In this document: in pieces, positions 32,691 to 41,633 of the stretch | Layout of the letters: each line of letters begins with the position of its first letter | Numbering within the stretch: the stretch's first letter is position 1 | From: Lewinellaceae bacterium | GTDB taxonomy: Bacteria > Bacteroidota > Bacteroidia > Chitinophagales > Saprospiraceae | Assembly: GCA_016712415.1 (NCBI GenBank) | Contig: JADJRC010000001.1 | Location: 186,001 to 250,000 of the forward strand | Reading direction: 5' to 3' | DNA length: 64,000 bases | Translations under genes and position numbers: made by a program | Notes under the pieces: model-generated | Told to the model about the DNA's origin: nothing | Database searches by the model: none | The model's input: the letters and a program-made list of their open reading frames with translations, nothing else

Positions 32691-33966
32691 GCATCTTTTC
32701 ATTTACATAGAAAACATCTACTTCCCCGATGTGCCGCGCAGGAAATCGGCCTCGATAGGAACAGTCAAAATCATCTTTTACGAGTGCATGGGTGGCCTCT
32801 GAAATACCGATCTCCCCTGGTTCGCAGAGCTGCTCCATGCGGGAGGCGATGTTGACGGTTTCGCCCCATATATCGTAGGCGATCTTGCTGCTGCCCACGA
32901 CACCGGCGATCACCTGACCTGCGTGAATACCGATACGCATATCGAACGCATACCCGAAAGCACTGCGTTTTTCTTCACTGTGCCGCCTTACAAAATCGCG
33001 TATTTCCAGCGCCGCCCTGATCGTATCGTGCACATGGGTGCTTTTCGGGGTTGGGAGCCCGCCCGCGCACATGTAGCTGTCGCCGATTGTTTTGATTTTT
33101 TCCAGTCCGTGACGTTTGACGATCTCGTCGAACGCGCCAAAATAGAAATCGATCTCCTTTACCAGTGCTTCGGCGCTGAGGGTGCGGGCAAATGCCGAAA
33201 AGCCGGCAAAATCGGTGAACAATACCGTCGCCGAGGAGTACGTCTTTGCCGTCGCATAACCGGTCGACTTCAGTTCGTCGGCAACCTCCTTTGGCAGCAG
33301 GTTGTTGATCAGCGCTTCCGATTTTTCGTTTTCTTCCAGCAACATCTGCTTCAGCGAGGCCTGAAAACGCAACGAACGCTCCATCAGGTAGTAAACAACA
33401 GATGTGGTCAGGATAAAATTGGCTTCAAAGAAGAGGATGCTGATCCCGTGCGGCGTCCCGGCTGACGGTTGCCCAAGAAAATATTCGATTGTCCCGCAAA
33501 TCACCTGCAAGGCTACAAATGCGGCAAAATACCAGCGTGCGGCCCTCCATTCGTTGAAAATAAGCGCTCCGAGGGGGGCCAGGAACGAAATCAGTACAAA
33601 CCCGCTACCGGCAGTGTACCCCCCGTGCATTATTTGCGCCACAGGCGGCAGGATCAGGAACAGTAAAAATTGCAGGTGCTTGAAAAAGAAATAGTTGCCG
33701 GAATACAGGAGCCAGGCAAGTCCTGCAATTGTCGACAGGCAATATACACGGGTCGTCCACCAGCTGAACGGATAGCCCAGCGCATCGTACAGCATATTAT
33801 ATAATACAGCCGACAGCATGATCATACCGACCAGAAACAGGCCAATTATTCGCTTATCAGTCACCTCAGGGTCCGGATTGGCGAAATGGAATTTCCGATG
33901 CAGAAAGTCTTTGATCTGCGGCGATATCATTGCGCTAAGGTAATTCGTCATTTCGTCATTCGTCAT
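32662..33966 (-). CDS. Class III adenylate/guanylate cyclase, membrane-bound
   Basis: A 434-residue protein. Six or so membrane helices lie in residues 40-195, then a coiled linker (SLKQMLLEENEKSEALINNLLPKEV) and a catalytic domain (about 235-420). Metal-binding Asp residues lie in VLFTDFAGFSAF and IKTIGDSYMCAGG. The Lys of KIKTIGDSYM and the Asp of AYDIWGETVNIASRM match adenylate rather than guanylate specificity. VNIASRM provides the transition-state Asn and Arg. The first codons (MTNDEMTN) come from an 8/7-bp repeat, so ATGs at 33951 or 33930 are alternative starts. Its 3' end overlaps the end of the response regulator-Crp/Fnr gene by 29 bp in antisense orientation. Confidence 0.92.
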   Translation of the reverse strand: MTNDEMTNYLSAMISPQIKDFLHRKFHFANPDPEVTDKRIIGLFLVGMIMLSAVLYNMLYDALGYPFSWWTTRVYCLSTIAGLAWLLYSGNYFFFKHLQFLLFLILPPVAQIMHGGYTAGSGFVLISFLAPLGALIFNEWRAARWYFAAFVALQVICGTIEYFLGQPSAGTPHGISILFFEANFILTTSVVYYLMERSLRFQASLKQMLLEENEKSEALINNLLPKEVADELKSTGYATAKTYSSATVLFTDFAGFSAFARTLSAEALVKEIDFYFGAFDEIVKRHGLEKIKTIGDSYMCAGGLPTPKSTHVHDTIRAALEIRDFVRRHSEEKRSAFGYAFDMRIGIHAGQVIAGVVGSSKIAYDIWGETVNIASRMEQLCEPGEIGISEATHALVKDDFDCSYRGRFPARHIGEVDVFYVNEKMPSSEDGAVY

Positions 33967-33980
33967 TTCGTCGTTTCGTC
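33944..33980. repeat. Short GACGAAAT/GACGAAT array spanning the cyclase start codon
   Basis: On the minus strand the units GACGAAAC, GACGAAAT, GACGAAT, GACGAAAT and GACGAAT follow each other and supply the first in-frame ATG codons of the cyclase gene. The same MTNDEMTN-type sequence appears at the start of the aminotransferase near 43070. Confidence 0.75.
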
Positions 33981-34102
33981 AATATTGTTTTGGTGTAAAC
34001 AATTTACCCAACTTCCAATAAGCCAGGTTCAGCCCAGTCGTTTACCTGCTCGGTAAGAGAAAATTGTTCGCATCCTGTTCACAGCATTACTTCGCAGCAC
34101 AA

Positions 34103-34137
34103 TTCATCATCCATCATTCATCATCCATCATTCATCA
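34103..34137. repeat. Heptanucleotide array TTCATCA/TCCATCA, 5 units
   Basis: Five exact units alternate TTCATCA and TCCATCA and end 10 bp before the start of the small lipoprotein gene. Its reverse complement, TGATGAA/TGATGGA, matches the array at 42942-43090 in composition. Confidence 0.85.
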
Positions 34138-34146
34138 TTATACTAT

Positions 34147-34569
34147 ATGCGCCATCTCAAAAGTATCCTGATCGCTTTCCCGCTGTTCATGTTCGCCTTC
34201 TTCGCTTGCACGTCCGGCGACGACAACTCATCCGGCAACATCACGCCTGCAGCGGGCCAGTGGAAAATCACCTATTTTTTCGACAAGCAAGACAAGAGCA
34301 GCAACTACAGCAACTACACGTTTGAATTCGACAGCAACGGTAGTATGAGTGCCACCAACGGCAGCCAGACCTGGAGCGGAACCTGGCAAACCGGATTTGA
34401 CGACAGCGCCGACAAGTTTCTGATCGACTTCATCGGAACCGTGCCCAGCGCTTTATCTGAACTGGAGGAGGACTGGAGAATAATTACCGTAAACGACAAC
34501 TTGATGCACTTTGAGCACACCAGCGGCGGCAACGGCGATACGGATGTGGTGAAATTCACCAAAATTTAA
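34147..34569 (+). CDS. Small lipoprotein, lipocalin-like
   Basis: A 140-residue lipoprotein with signal MRHLKSILIAFPLFMFAFFAC and the lipobox Cys followed by a Ser/Asp/Asn linker. The mature part is a run of short beta strands with a lipocalin-like opening (AGQWKITYFFDKQDKSSNYSNY), then a GSMSATNGSQTWSGTW repeat-like segment and an FEHTSGG turn. This is typical of the lipocalin-like lipoproteins abundant in Bacteroidota, whose ligands are mostly unknown. It has its own terminator downstream. Confidence 0.82.
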   Translation: MRHLKSILIAFPLFMFAFFACTSGDDNSSGNITPAAGQWKITYFFDKQDKSSNYSNYTFEFDSNGSMSATNGSQTWSGTWQTGFDDSADKFLIDFIGTVPSALSELEEDWRIITVNDNLMHFEHTSGGNGDTDVVKFTKI

Positions 34570-34671
34570 GTGGAACATAATTTTCCCACAGACAACAATT
34601 GCCACCATCCTGCCGTATTTCCCGAAAAGATTATTCTAAAAGTTTTCATTTGGTTTTTTGGGGTTTTAGTG

Positions 34672-34703
34672 GGCCGGATGTAACGTCCGGCCTGCTTCTT
34701 TTT
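34672..34703 (+). terminator. Factor-independent terminator after the small lipoprotein gene
   Basis: GGCCGGA (34672-34678) pairs with TCCGGCC (34686-34692) and is followed by CTGCTTCTTTTTA. Confidence 0.7.
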
Positions 34704-34733
34704 ATCGCATACCATCGCTTTAACGGCTGTATC

Positions 34734-34764
34734 TTTAAAAAAATCAAAACCCGGCCTACCTTTA
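34734..34764 (+). promoter_or_regulatory. Bacteroidota-type promoter of the metal efflux operon
   Basis: TTTA (34734-34737), a 19-bp spacer and TACCTTTA (34757-34764) fit TTTG-N19-TAnnTTTG with one mismatch in each element. The ATG of the first operon gene follows 4 bp later, so the transcript would be almost leaderless. Confidence 0.5.
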
Positions 34765-34768
34765 CGGC

Positions 34769-35143
34769 ATGAAGCGCGTCTTTGTCTGGATTCTGATACT
34801 TCAGTTCATTACCGGCCACAACCTCCTGGCCGAGCTGGTGCGGACGCCTTCCCTCCTGGAGCATTACCAGACACACCGGCAAGAAACCCCCGACCTTTCC
34901 TTTGCAACATTTATCTGGCTGCACTATTGCAACCCGCAACACGAACAGTCAGACAGCCGGCACGCCGGCCTGCCGCTGCATTGTGAACACGGCATCGCCG
35001 CAGAATCGGTTGTTCCGATGCCCCTCGTCGTCGAGATTTCCCCCGACCAGGCAATACCCGTCCGGGAAGGCCTGCCGATACTTGAAGAGCGTATTCCGCA
35101 CAACGACTATTCGTTTGGCCTCTTCCGCCCACCCATAGCATAG
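34769..35143 (+). CDS. Small exported protein with His/Cys motifs, first gene of the metal efflux operon
   Basis: A 124-residue protein with an N-terminal hydrophobic segment (VFVWILILQFITGHNLLA) that may be a signal peptide. A central stretch rich in potential metal ligands, LHYCNPQHEQSDSRHAGLPLHCEH, contains two Cys and five His; its limits here are about residues 50-73. Small proteins with an HY...H...LPLH pattern commonly precede RND metal-efflux genes in Bacteroidota. I infer a periplasmic metal-binding or sensing role. It lies 124 bp upstream of the RND gene. Confidence 0.75.
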   Translation: MKRVFVWILILQFITGHNLLAELVRTPSLLEHYQTHRQETPDLSFATFIWLHYCNPQHEQSDSRHAGLPLHCEHGIAAESVVPMPLVVEISPDQAIPVREGLPILEERIPHNDYSFGLFRPPIA

Positions 35144-35267
35144 TTCCGTTTGCTTTTTCCCTGCTCAAAACCGCCGCGTATGCCGCTGCGGCTTTCGCTT
35201 ATTTGCCATGCTGTTGAGCAAACCGAACGGATTGATTCCGGTTCGATAGCAATAAACCGCTCGACCG

Positions 35268-38200
35268 ATGGCTCTTCAACAACGAACTATGTTTCAAAAG
35301 ATCATATCACTTTCGCTTCAGAACAAACCTATTGTAGGACTTCTGATGCTGGCGCTCATCCTGGCCGGTTTGTGGTCGTTCAGCCGACTGCCGATCGATG
35401 CCATGCCCGACATCACGAACAATCAGGCCCAGGTGCTCACCATTTGCCCTACCCTGGCCACTCAGGAAGTGGAGCAATACGTCACCGCACCGATCGAGCA
35501 CGCCGTGCGCAACCTGCCGGGGGTAGTCGAACTGCGCTCGATTTCAAGGTTCGGGCTGAGTGTCATCACCGTCGTATTTCGGGAAGACATGGACCTGTAC
35601 CGCGCGCGCACCTTGCTCAATGAAAAGATTCAAACCCTTTCCGACCTGATCCCGCAGGGCGCCGGAAGACCCGAACTGGCGCCAATTTCGACGGGTCTTG
35701 GTGAGATACTGCACTACCGCATCGAACCCAAACCCGGTTACGAAGGGCGGTATTCACCGATGGAATTGCGCAACATACAGGACTGGATCGTCAAAAAACA
35801 ACTGGCGGGCGTACCGGGTGTGGTGGAGATAAACAGTTTCGGCGGTTACCTTCAGCAATACGAAGTGGCCGTCGCGCCGGAACGCCTGCGCGCTGCAGGC
35901 ACCGGTATCGGCGAACTGTTTGCCGCGTTGCAACATGCCAACGAAAATACCGGCGGGGCGTATATTGAAAAAAATGCTTCGGCCTACTTCATCCGCAGCG
36001 AAGGCCTGGCCCGCTCGCTCGACGATATCCGGCAAATCGTCATCCACAATAAAAACGGACTTCCGCTGAAGATCGGCGATGTAGCGGAGGTGCGCCTCGG
36101 CCACGCCCTGCGGTATGGCGCCGTTTCGCACAACGGTGAAGGAGAGATCGTGCTGGGTATTGTGATGATGCTGCGCGGCGAAAATGCCGCGAGCGTGATC
36201 CGCAGTGTGAAAGCCCGCCTGGCCGAAATAGAACCGGGCCTGCCGGAAGGCATCCGGGTCACGACTTTCCTCGACCGAGAAAATTTTGTGAACCGGACCG
36301 TCAGCACCGTCCGGAACAACCTCCTCGAAGGCGCCCTGATCGTGGTATTTGTACTGGTATTGCTTGTCGGCAACCTCAGGGCCGGACTGATTATCGCTTC
36401 CGTCATCCCGCTTTCCATGCTTTTTGCCATCACCATCATGCAAATGACGGGACTGACGGCCAACCTTATGTCGCTCGGCGCGATCGACTTCGGACTGATC
36501 GTCGACGGAGCCGTCATTATCGTGGAAGCGACCCTGCACTACCTGCACCAAATCGCCCTGAAGCAGAAAACAGGCAACGAAGCGTACCTGCAACTGTCGC
36601 GGGCAGACATGGACCGGGGCATCGAGGTTTCAGCGCAACGGATCATCCGGTCTTCGATTTTCGGGGTATTCATCATTCTGATCGTTTACCTGCCCATTTT
36701 GTCGCTCGAAGGCATCGAAGGCAAGATGTTCAAACCCATGGCGCTCACCGTTTCCTATGCATTGATCGGGGCGTTATTGCTTTCATTGACCTATGTGCCC
36801 GTCGCCTCTGCGCTGTTCCTGAGCCGGAAGATCAACCTGAAGCATTCTTTTGCAGACCGGCTCATCAGCGGCATCCGGCACCGCTATCTGCCGGTGCTGA
36901 AAATTGCCCTTCAACTGCCGCGACTGGTGCCTGCCGTTACCCTGGGACTGTTTGCAGTGGCCCTGTTCGTGTTTATGCGGCTGGGCGGCGAGTTTTTGCC
37001 CGTTCTCGACGAGGGCGATATCATGATGCACGGCTTCTGCAAGCCGGGTACCTCGCTGACCCAAACCATCGCCAGCCACGACCTGGCTCAAAAAGTGATC
37101 CTGGAAAACTTTCCGGATGAAGTGGAACAGGTCATCAGCAAGATTGGCACGGCTGAAATACCCACCGACCCTATGGCCCCGGAGACCGCCGATAATATTA
37201 TCCTGTTGAAAGACAAGAAATTGTGGAAAAAAACCACTTCAAAAGAGGCCCTTGTTGGCATGATCTCCGAAAAAGTGCGCGAAGTGCCCGGTATGGCGTA
37301 CGAATTCACCCAACCCATTAAAATGCGCTTCGACGAGATGATGACAGGGGTACGGTCCGACATCGCCATAAAGGTATTTGGCAACAATATGGATACCCTC
37401 GCCGCAGTCGCCGACCAGGTCAGCCGCCTGATCCGCGATGTACCTGGCGTGACCGACCTTAAAGTGGAGCAGGTAGAGGGATTGCCACAGATCGGTGTGG
37501 TGTATGATTACGGGCGCCTGGCACGCTATGGCCTCCAGGTCAGGGATGTAAACGACGCCCTGCGCACTGCATTTGCCGGTTCGGTGGCAGGTACGATTTT
37601 TGACCAGGGCCGCCGTTTCGACCTGGTCCTCCGGCTGGATACTGCCAGCCGACGCAGCATGGCCGACGTGCAAAACCTGCCCGTCGCAAGCGCCGGCGGT
37701 CAACTCATCCCTCTGGGCGAGCTGGCAAGGGTGGAATACAGGATTGGCGCGGCGCAGATCAGCCGCGACAATGCACAGCGCAGGATCGTCATCGGCGCCA
37801 ACGTGCGCGGCCGCGATGTCGAGAGCGCCATCGGCGATATTCAGCAGATACTATCCGACGGGTTAAAACTGCCGTCGGGGTACATGGTCACCTACGGCGG
37901 TCAGTTTGAAAACCTTCAGGCGGCAAAAGCCCGGCTTTCCATTGCGGTGCCGGTGGCCCTGGGGCTCATTTTTGCCCTGTTGTATTTTGCCTTTAACTCC
38001 TTCAAGGAGAGCCTGCTCATTTTTACAGCCATACCCATGTCGGCCATCGGTGGCGTATTTGCGCTTTGGCTGCGCGGCATGCCCTTTTCCATTTCTGCCG
38101 GAATAGGTTTTATCGCCCTGTTCGGTGTGGCGGTACTCAACGGTATTGTTCTGATCGCCTATTTCAACGAACTGGAAAAAGAAGGCAAGGACAACGTTTA

Positions 38201-39620
38201 CGAGCGTATCCTGCTCGGCGCATCGATCCGCCTGCGCCCGGTACTGATGACGGCTGCCGTTGCCTCGCTGGGATTCCTGCCCATGCCTATTTCGAGCGGC
38301 GCAGGCGCAGAGGTGCAGCGCCCCCTGGCGACGGTGGTAATCGGCGGGCTCATTACCAGCACCTTATTGACGCTGATCGTGCTGCCGGTGTTATACGCCA
38401 TGTTTTTTGGCAAAACACCGCGCACACCCAGACCGACCCTGGCCATCCTGCTCCTGCTGACTAGCCCGGTCGTGCTGTCGGCACAAAAAACCATCACCGA
38501 GCCGGAGGCGCTCCAGATCGTGCGCGAACAACACCCTTCCGTACTGGCGGGCAATGCCGCGATTCAAAGTGCCCGGCTGCTGCGCGACGGCGCCGCGCGA
38601 AATTGGGAGCCTGCCGAATTGTACCACAACACAGCCGCCGACCCCGATCTGGGCATGTTCGGCACCTCTACCTTCGGTATTACCCAGGCCTTCCCGTCCG
38701 GAAAACAGACCCGCGCCAGCCGCAATTATTATGCGCGCCAGATGCTGGTTCACGAAGCCGAAAAAGACTTGGTCCAACACCAACTGAGCCGGGAAGTGCG
38801 CGATATTTTCCAGCATTTGAGTTATCTCGATGAAAAACGCAGGCAACTCGCGTCGCTGGACAGCCTGTACCGCCAGGCTGCAGGCATCGCGGAAAGCAGG
38901 TTCCGCGCCGGCGATATTGCGCATGACGACTGGCTGTCGGCCCGCGACCAGTCGGCGCGCATCCGGCTCGAACTGGAGACTATTGGCCATGAAACAGCCT
39001 TCGACCAGCAGGTACTCGGGCAACTGCTGGGGATGAACGAACCGCTGGTGCCTGTCGTTACGCCTTTCCGGCGCGGCGTTTTCAGTCTCGCCGACACCTC
39101 GCGTATCCGGGAAGGCGCCTTTGCAAAACTGGATGAAAGCAAAGCCGCTTTGTCAGACGCCGCCATCGGGATAGAACAGTCGCGCCGGAAACCCGTATTC
39201 ATCGGAGGCTTGAATGTGCAGTATCTGGCCAACGGAAAACTGTTTCCCGGATATTCGCTCGGCATGAGGATACCCCTGGCGCAAAAAACCCTCCGCGCGC
39301 GCAGCGATGCCGCCGGACTACAGGCCGAGGCGACCCGTGCCCATTACGAAGCGACCATCAGGACCCGGCAAATGGAACTGGCGCACCTGCTCCATGAGGT
39401 GGAGAAATATGAAATACTGCTCGATTACTACGAAAAAGACGGAAAAGAACTGGCTGCCGGACTGAAACGCTCTGCGTTCCTGCGCTATGCGGCAGGAGAA
39501 ACGGAATACACCGAATTCGTGCAGGCCGGCGACCGGGCCTTGCGCATCGAGATGGACTACCTCGACAACCTGCACATGCTGAACCGCACCTTCCTGGAAA
39601 TTGAAGCCCTGCTCCCCTGA
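35268..39620 (+). CDS. Heavy-metal RND efflux pump (CusA/CzcA family) fused to a TolC-like outer membrane factor
   Basis: A 1,450-residue fusion. Residues 1-1050 are an HME-RND proton antiporter: the N-terminal helix, two large periplasmic loops, and the proton-relay signature LGAIDFGLIVDGAVIIVE in TM4. Further helices include GIGFIALFGVAVLNGIVLIAYFN and the final VLPVLYAMFFG. After residue 1055 a hydrophobic segment, TLAILLLLTSPVVLSAQ, looks like a signal peptide and is followed by a TolC/CzcC-type helical protein (ITEPEALQIVREQHPSVLAGN to the end). Two starts are possible, 35268 and 35289 (MFQKIIS). The metal cannot be read from sequence. The adaptor gene follows directly. Confidence 0.93.
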   Translation: MALQQRTMFQKIISLSLQNKPIVGLLMLALILAGLWSFSRLPIDAMPDITNNQAQVLTICPTLATQEVEQYVTAPIEHAVRNLPGVVELRSISRFGLSVITVVFREDMDLYRARTLLNEKIQTLSDLIPQGAGRPELAPISTGLGEILHYRIEPKPGYEGRYSPMELRNIQDWIVKKQLAGVPGVVEINSFGGYLQQYEVAVAPERLRAAGTGIGELFAALQHANENTGGAYIEKNASAYFIRSEGLARSLDDIRQIVIHNKNGLPLKIGDVAEVRLGHALRYGAVSHNGEGEIVLGIVMMLRGENAASVIRSVKARLAEIEPGLPEGIRVTTFLDRENFVNRTVSTVRNNLLEGALIVVFVLVLLVGNLRAGLIIASVIPLSMLFAITIMQMTGLTANLMSLGAIDFGLIVDGAVIIVEATLHYLHQIALKQKTGNEAYLQLSRADMDRGIEVSAQRIIRSSIFGVFIILIVYLPILSLEGIEGKMFKPMALTVSYALIGALLLSLTYVPVASALFLSRKINLKHSFADRLISGIRHRYLPVLKIALQLPRLVPAVTLGLFAVALFVFMRLGGEFLPVLDEGDIMMHGFCKPGTSLTQTIASHDLAQKVILENFPDEVEQVISKIGTAEIPTDPMAPETADNIILLKDKKLWKKTTSKEALVGMISEKVREVPGMAYEFTQPIKMRFDEMMTGVRSDIAIKVFGNNMDTLAAVADQVSRLIRDVPGVTDLKVEQVEGLPQIGVVYDYGRLARYGLQVRDVNDALRTAFAGSVAGTIFDQGRRFDLVLRLDTASRRSMADVQNLPVASAGGQLIPLGELARVEYRIGAAQISRDNAQRRIVIGANVRGRDVESAIGDIQQILSDGLKLPSGYMVTYGGQFENLQAAKARLSIAVPVALGLIFALLYFAFNSFKESLLIFTAIPMSAIGGVFALWLRGMPFSISAGIGFIALFGVAVLNGIVLIAYFNELEKEGKDNVYERILLGASIRLRPVLMTAAVASLGFLPMPISSGAGAEVQRPLATVVIGGLITSTLLTLIVLPVLYAMFFGKTPRTPRPTLAILLLLTSPVVLSAQKTITEPEALQIVREQHPSVLAGNAAIQSARLLRDGAARNWEPAELYHNTAADPDLGMFGTSTFGITQAFPSGKQTRASRNYYARQMLVHEAEKDLVQHQLSREVRDIFQHLSYLDEKRRQLASLDSLYRQAAGIAESRFRAGDIAHDDWLSARDQSARIRLELETIGHETAFDQQVLGQLLGMNEPLVPVVTPFRRGVFSLADTSRIREGAFAKLDESKAALSDAAIGIEQSRRKPVFIGGLNVQYLANGKLFPGYSLGMRIPLAQKTLRARSDAAGLQAEATRAHYEATIRTRQMELAHLLHEVEKYEILLDYYEKDGKELAAGLKRSAFLRYAAGETEYTEFVQAGDRALRIEMDYLDNLHMLNRTFLEIEALLP

Positions 39621-39648
39621 TTATTACAAAACACTCAACATCAACACC

Positions 39649-40824
39649 ATGCGATATATATTTTTGCTGACAACCGCCCTTTCCTTTTTCTCCTGCAACA
39701 ACCGGCCGGCCGCACCCGGCCCGGCTGAACAACCTGAATCTGCAACGCCGCAACAGGACGGCCCGATCCACCTCAGCGCGGCACAGATAAAGCGCGCCGG
39801 GGTGCGTTGGGGCGCACCCGAGCAGCGCAGTTTCGGCGCCGAACTGCCCCTCACAGGCGAATTGCGCATCCACCCCGAGCACCGCGCCCTGGTCAGTGCC
39901 TTTTCTGACGGTATCCTTTCCGGCCTTCATGTCACGCTGAACAAATCGGTTCGCAAGGGCGAGCGCATCGCCACCCTGCGCAAATATGACCTGGTAGATA
40001 TCCAGCAGCAGTTTCTGGAAAACCGCGACCGAATGGCTTTTTTGCAGGCCGATTACGAGCGTTATCAAACGCTGAAAAGCGAAAATGCCACGGCACTCAA
40101 AAACTTCCAGAAAGCAGATGCCGACCTCCGCGCCGCAACGACGGCAAAGCAGTTGCTCGCCGCCAAACTCAGGCTTTACGGCATCGATAGCGAACGCCTT
40201 ACCGCCGACAATATCCGGACGGAATTGACCATCACCGCTCCGGTCGACGGCATTGTAACTGCTATACATTCCAGTCCGGGAAGCGCCTTGCAGGCAGGGG
40301 CATCTATCTGTGAAATAGCGGATTTTTCGGCGCTGCATGCCGATCTCTTTGTTTTTGAAAAAGATATGCTGAAGGTAAAACCCGGACAAAAGGTCAAACT
40401 TTCCTTCCCAGGGTCGCCCGCCGTCGCACTGGATGCCGTGGTATCAGGGATAGACCGCGTCGTCGATCCCGAAAAAAACGCCTTGCGCATTCACGCCCGC
40501 ATACCGGATACAAAGGGTCTGAGCCTGTCGGACGGCGCCTATTGCGAAGCGCAACTACAGGTTGATGCCCTGGCGCTGATGCCTGCGTTGCCACAGGAAG
40601 CCTTTGTCCGGGAAGGTCTGGAGGAGTATATCCTGCTACTGGAATCTGAAGCGGATGGCGCCGCAGCCTTTCGCGCTGTTCAGGTAAAAACCCTGGGTAC
40701 GCAGGATGGCTTCACGGCATTTATTCCCAAAACGGAGCTGCCGAAGGGCGCCGTCGCGGTACACCGTGGGGCATACTACGTGTGGTCGCAGGGGAAAGTC
40801 GAGGAATTCAGCGAGGAGGAGTAG
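39649..40824 (+). CDS. RND periplasmic adaptor (HlyD/CusB family) lipoprotein
   Basis: A 391-residue membrane-fusion protein that links the RND pump to the outer membrane channel. I chose the ATG at 39649 because it gives the lipoprotein signal MRYIFLLTTALSFFSCNN; an upstream frame opens at 39601 within the RND gene. The mature protein shows the barrel-sandwich and hairpin order: ELPLTGELRIHPEHRALVSA, VTLNKSVRKGERIATLR, a coiled hairpin (residues ~115-180), LTITAPVDGIVTAIHSSPG, and a beta-barrel with GQKVKLSFPGSPAVALDAVV. It completes the three-gene metal efflux operon. Its 3' end overlaps the convergent uridine kinase gene by 17 bp. Confidence 0.93.
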   Translation: MRYIFLLTTALSFFSCNNRPAAPGPAEQPESATPQQDGPIHLSAAQIKRAGVRWGAPEQRSFGAELPLTGELRIHPEHRALVSAFSDGILSGLHVTLNKSVRKGERIATLRKYDLVDIQQQFLENRDRMAFLQADYERYQTLKSENATALKNFQKADADLRAATTAKQLLAAKLRLYGIDSERLTADNIRTELTITAPVDGIVTAIHSSPGSALQAGASICEIADFSALHADLFVFEKDMLKVKPGQKVKLSFPGSPAVALDAVVSGIDRVVDPEKNALRIHARIPDTKGLSLSDGAYCEAQLQVDALALMPALPQEAFVREGLEEYILLLESEADGAAAFRAVQVKTLGTQDGFTAFIPKTELPKGAVAVHRGAYYVWSQGKVEEFSEEE

Positions 40825-41446
40825 CGCTTACGGACCTTATCTTGTCGCGCAGGAATCCGCTCAGCATTTCCAGCCCGCCGTTGAAGTCGCTGTTGTTGTT
40901 CACCACAATATCGGCCTCTTCCTTGTAGGGCAGGATGTATTTCTCAAAGGAGGGCAATACATGGTGCTGGTACTTGTACAGCACATCGCTGAGCGGATAG
41001 CCGCGTTCTTCCTGGTCGCGCAGAATACGGCGGATGACCTTCAGGGTTTCCTTGGCATTAATGAATATCTTCAGGTCGAGCATGGGGGTGATCTTTTTGA
41101 AATGCAGCACAAAAAGCCCTTCGATGACAATAACCGGTGCGGGGCGGAAAGTCAGGATTTTGGGTTCGGCTTCCGGGTTATTGAACGAATATTCGAGGAT
41201 AGTGACGGTCTCGCCCGAGAGCAAGGACCTGATGTCGTTGCGGAATTTTTTCTTGTCGAACGACCTGGGCAGGTCGAAATTGTACTCTTCATTCGGGTCT
41301 TTATGCTGCTGTTCGCGGGGCAAATAATAGTCATCCTGCGAAATAATACAGAGTTCCTGTTCGGTAAACTGCTTGCGCAACTGGCGGATAAAACTGGTCT
41401 TTCCGCTGCCGCTGCCGCCGCTAATGCCAATAACGTAAGGTTTCAT
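40808..41446 (-). CDS. udk: Uridine kinase
   Basis: A 212-residue enzyme that phosphorylates uridine and cytidine in pyrimidine salvage. The P-loop is at the N-terminus (VIGISGGSGSGKTSFIRQL), followed by CIISQDDYYLP, the phosphoacceptor-binding NFDLPRSFD, VIVIEGLFVLHF and the Arg-rich RRILRDQEERGYPLSDVL. The ATG at 41446 is right for the family; an open frame upstream to 41578 adds 44 non-homologous-looking residues. It faces away from the nucleoside transporter gene, giving an uptake plus trapping pair. Confidence 0.95.
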   Translation of the reverse strand: MKPYVIGISGGSGSGKTSFIRQLRKQFTEQELCIISQDDYYLPREQQHKDPNEEYNFDLPRSFDKKKFRNDIRSLLSGETVTILEYSFNNPEAEPKILTFRPAPVIVIEGLFVLHFKKITPMLDLKIFINAKETLKVIRRILRDQEERGYPLSDVLYKYQHHVLPSFEKYILPYKEEADIVVNNNSDFNGGLEMLSGFLRDKIRSVSATPPR

Positions 41447-41633
41447 GTCGTGCGTTGTGAATAATGAATGCCGGTAATCTGTTGTGTTTTTCAGGCCGCA
41501 GTGGTCAACCTGCTCCACGGCGCACAACACCTCCGTTTCCGTACGGCGAAAATAGGCTTTCGGGCAAAATTTCTGCATACCAATAGCACTGCGTACTTTT
41601 CGGCGACATTATCTGAAACCTTAAACTTACTGT

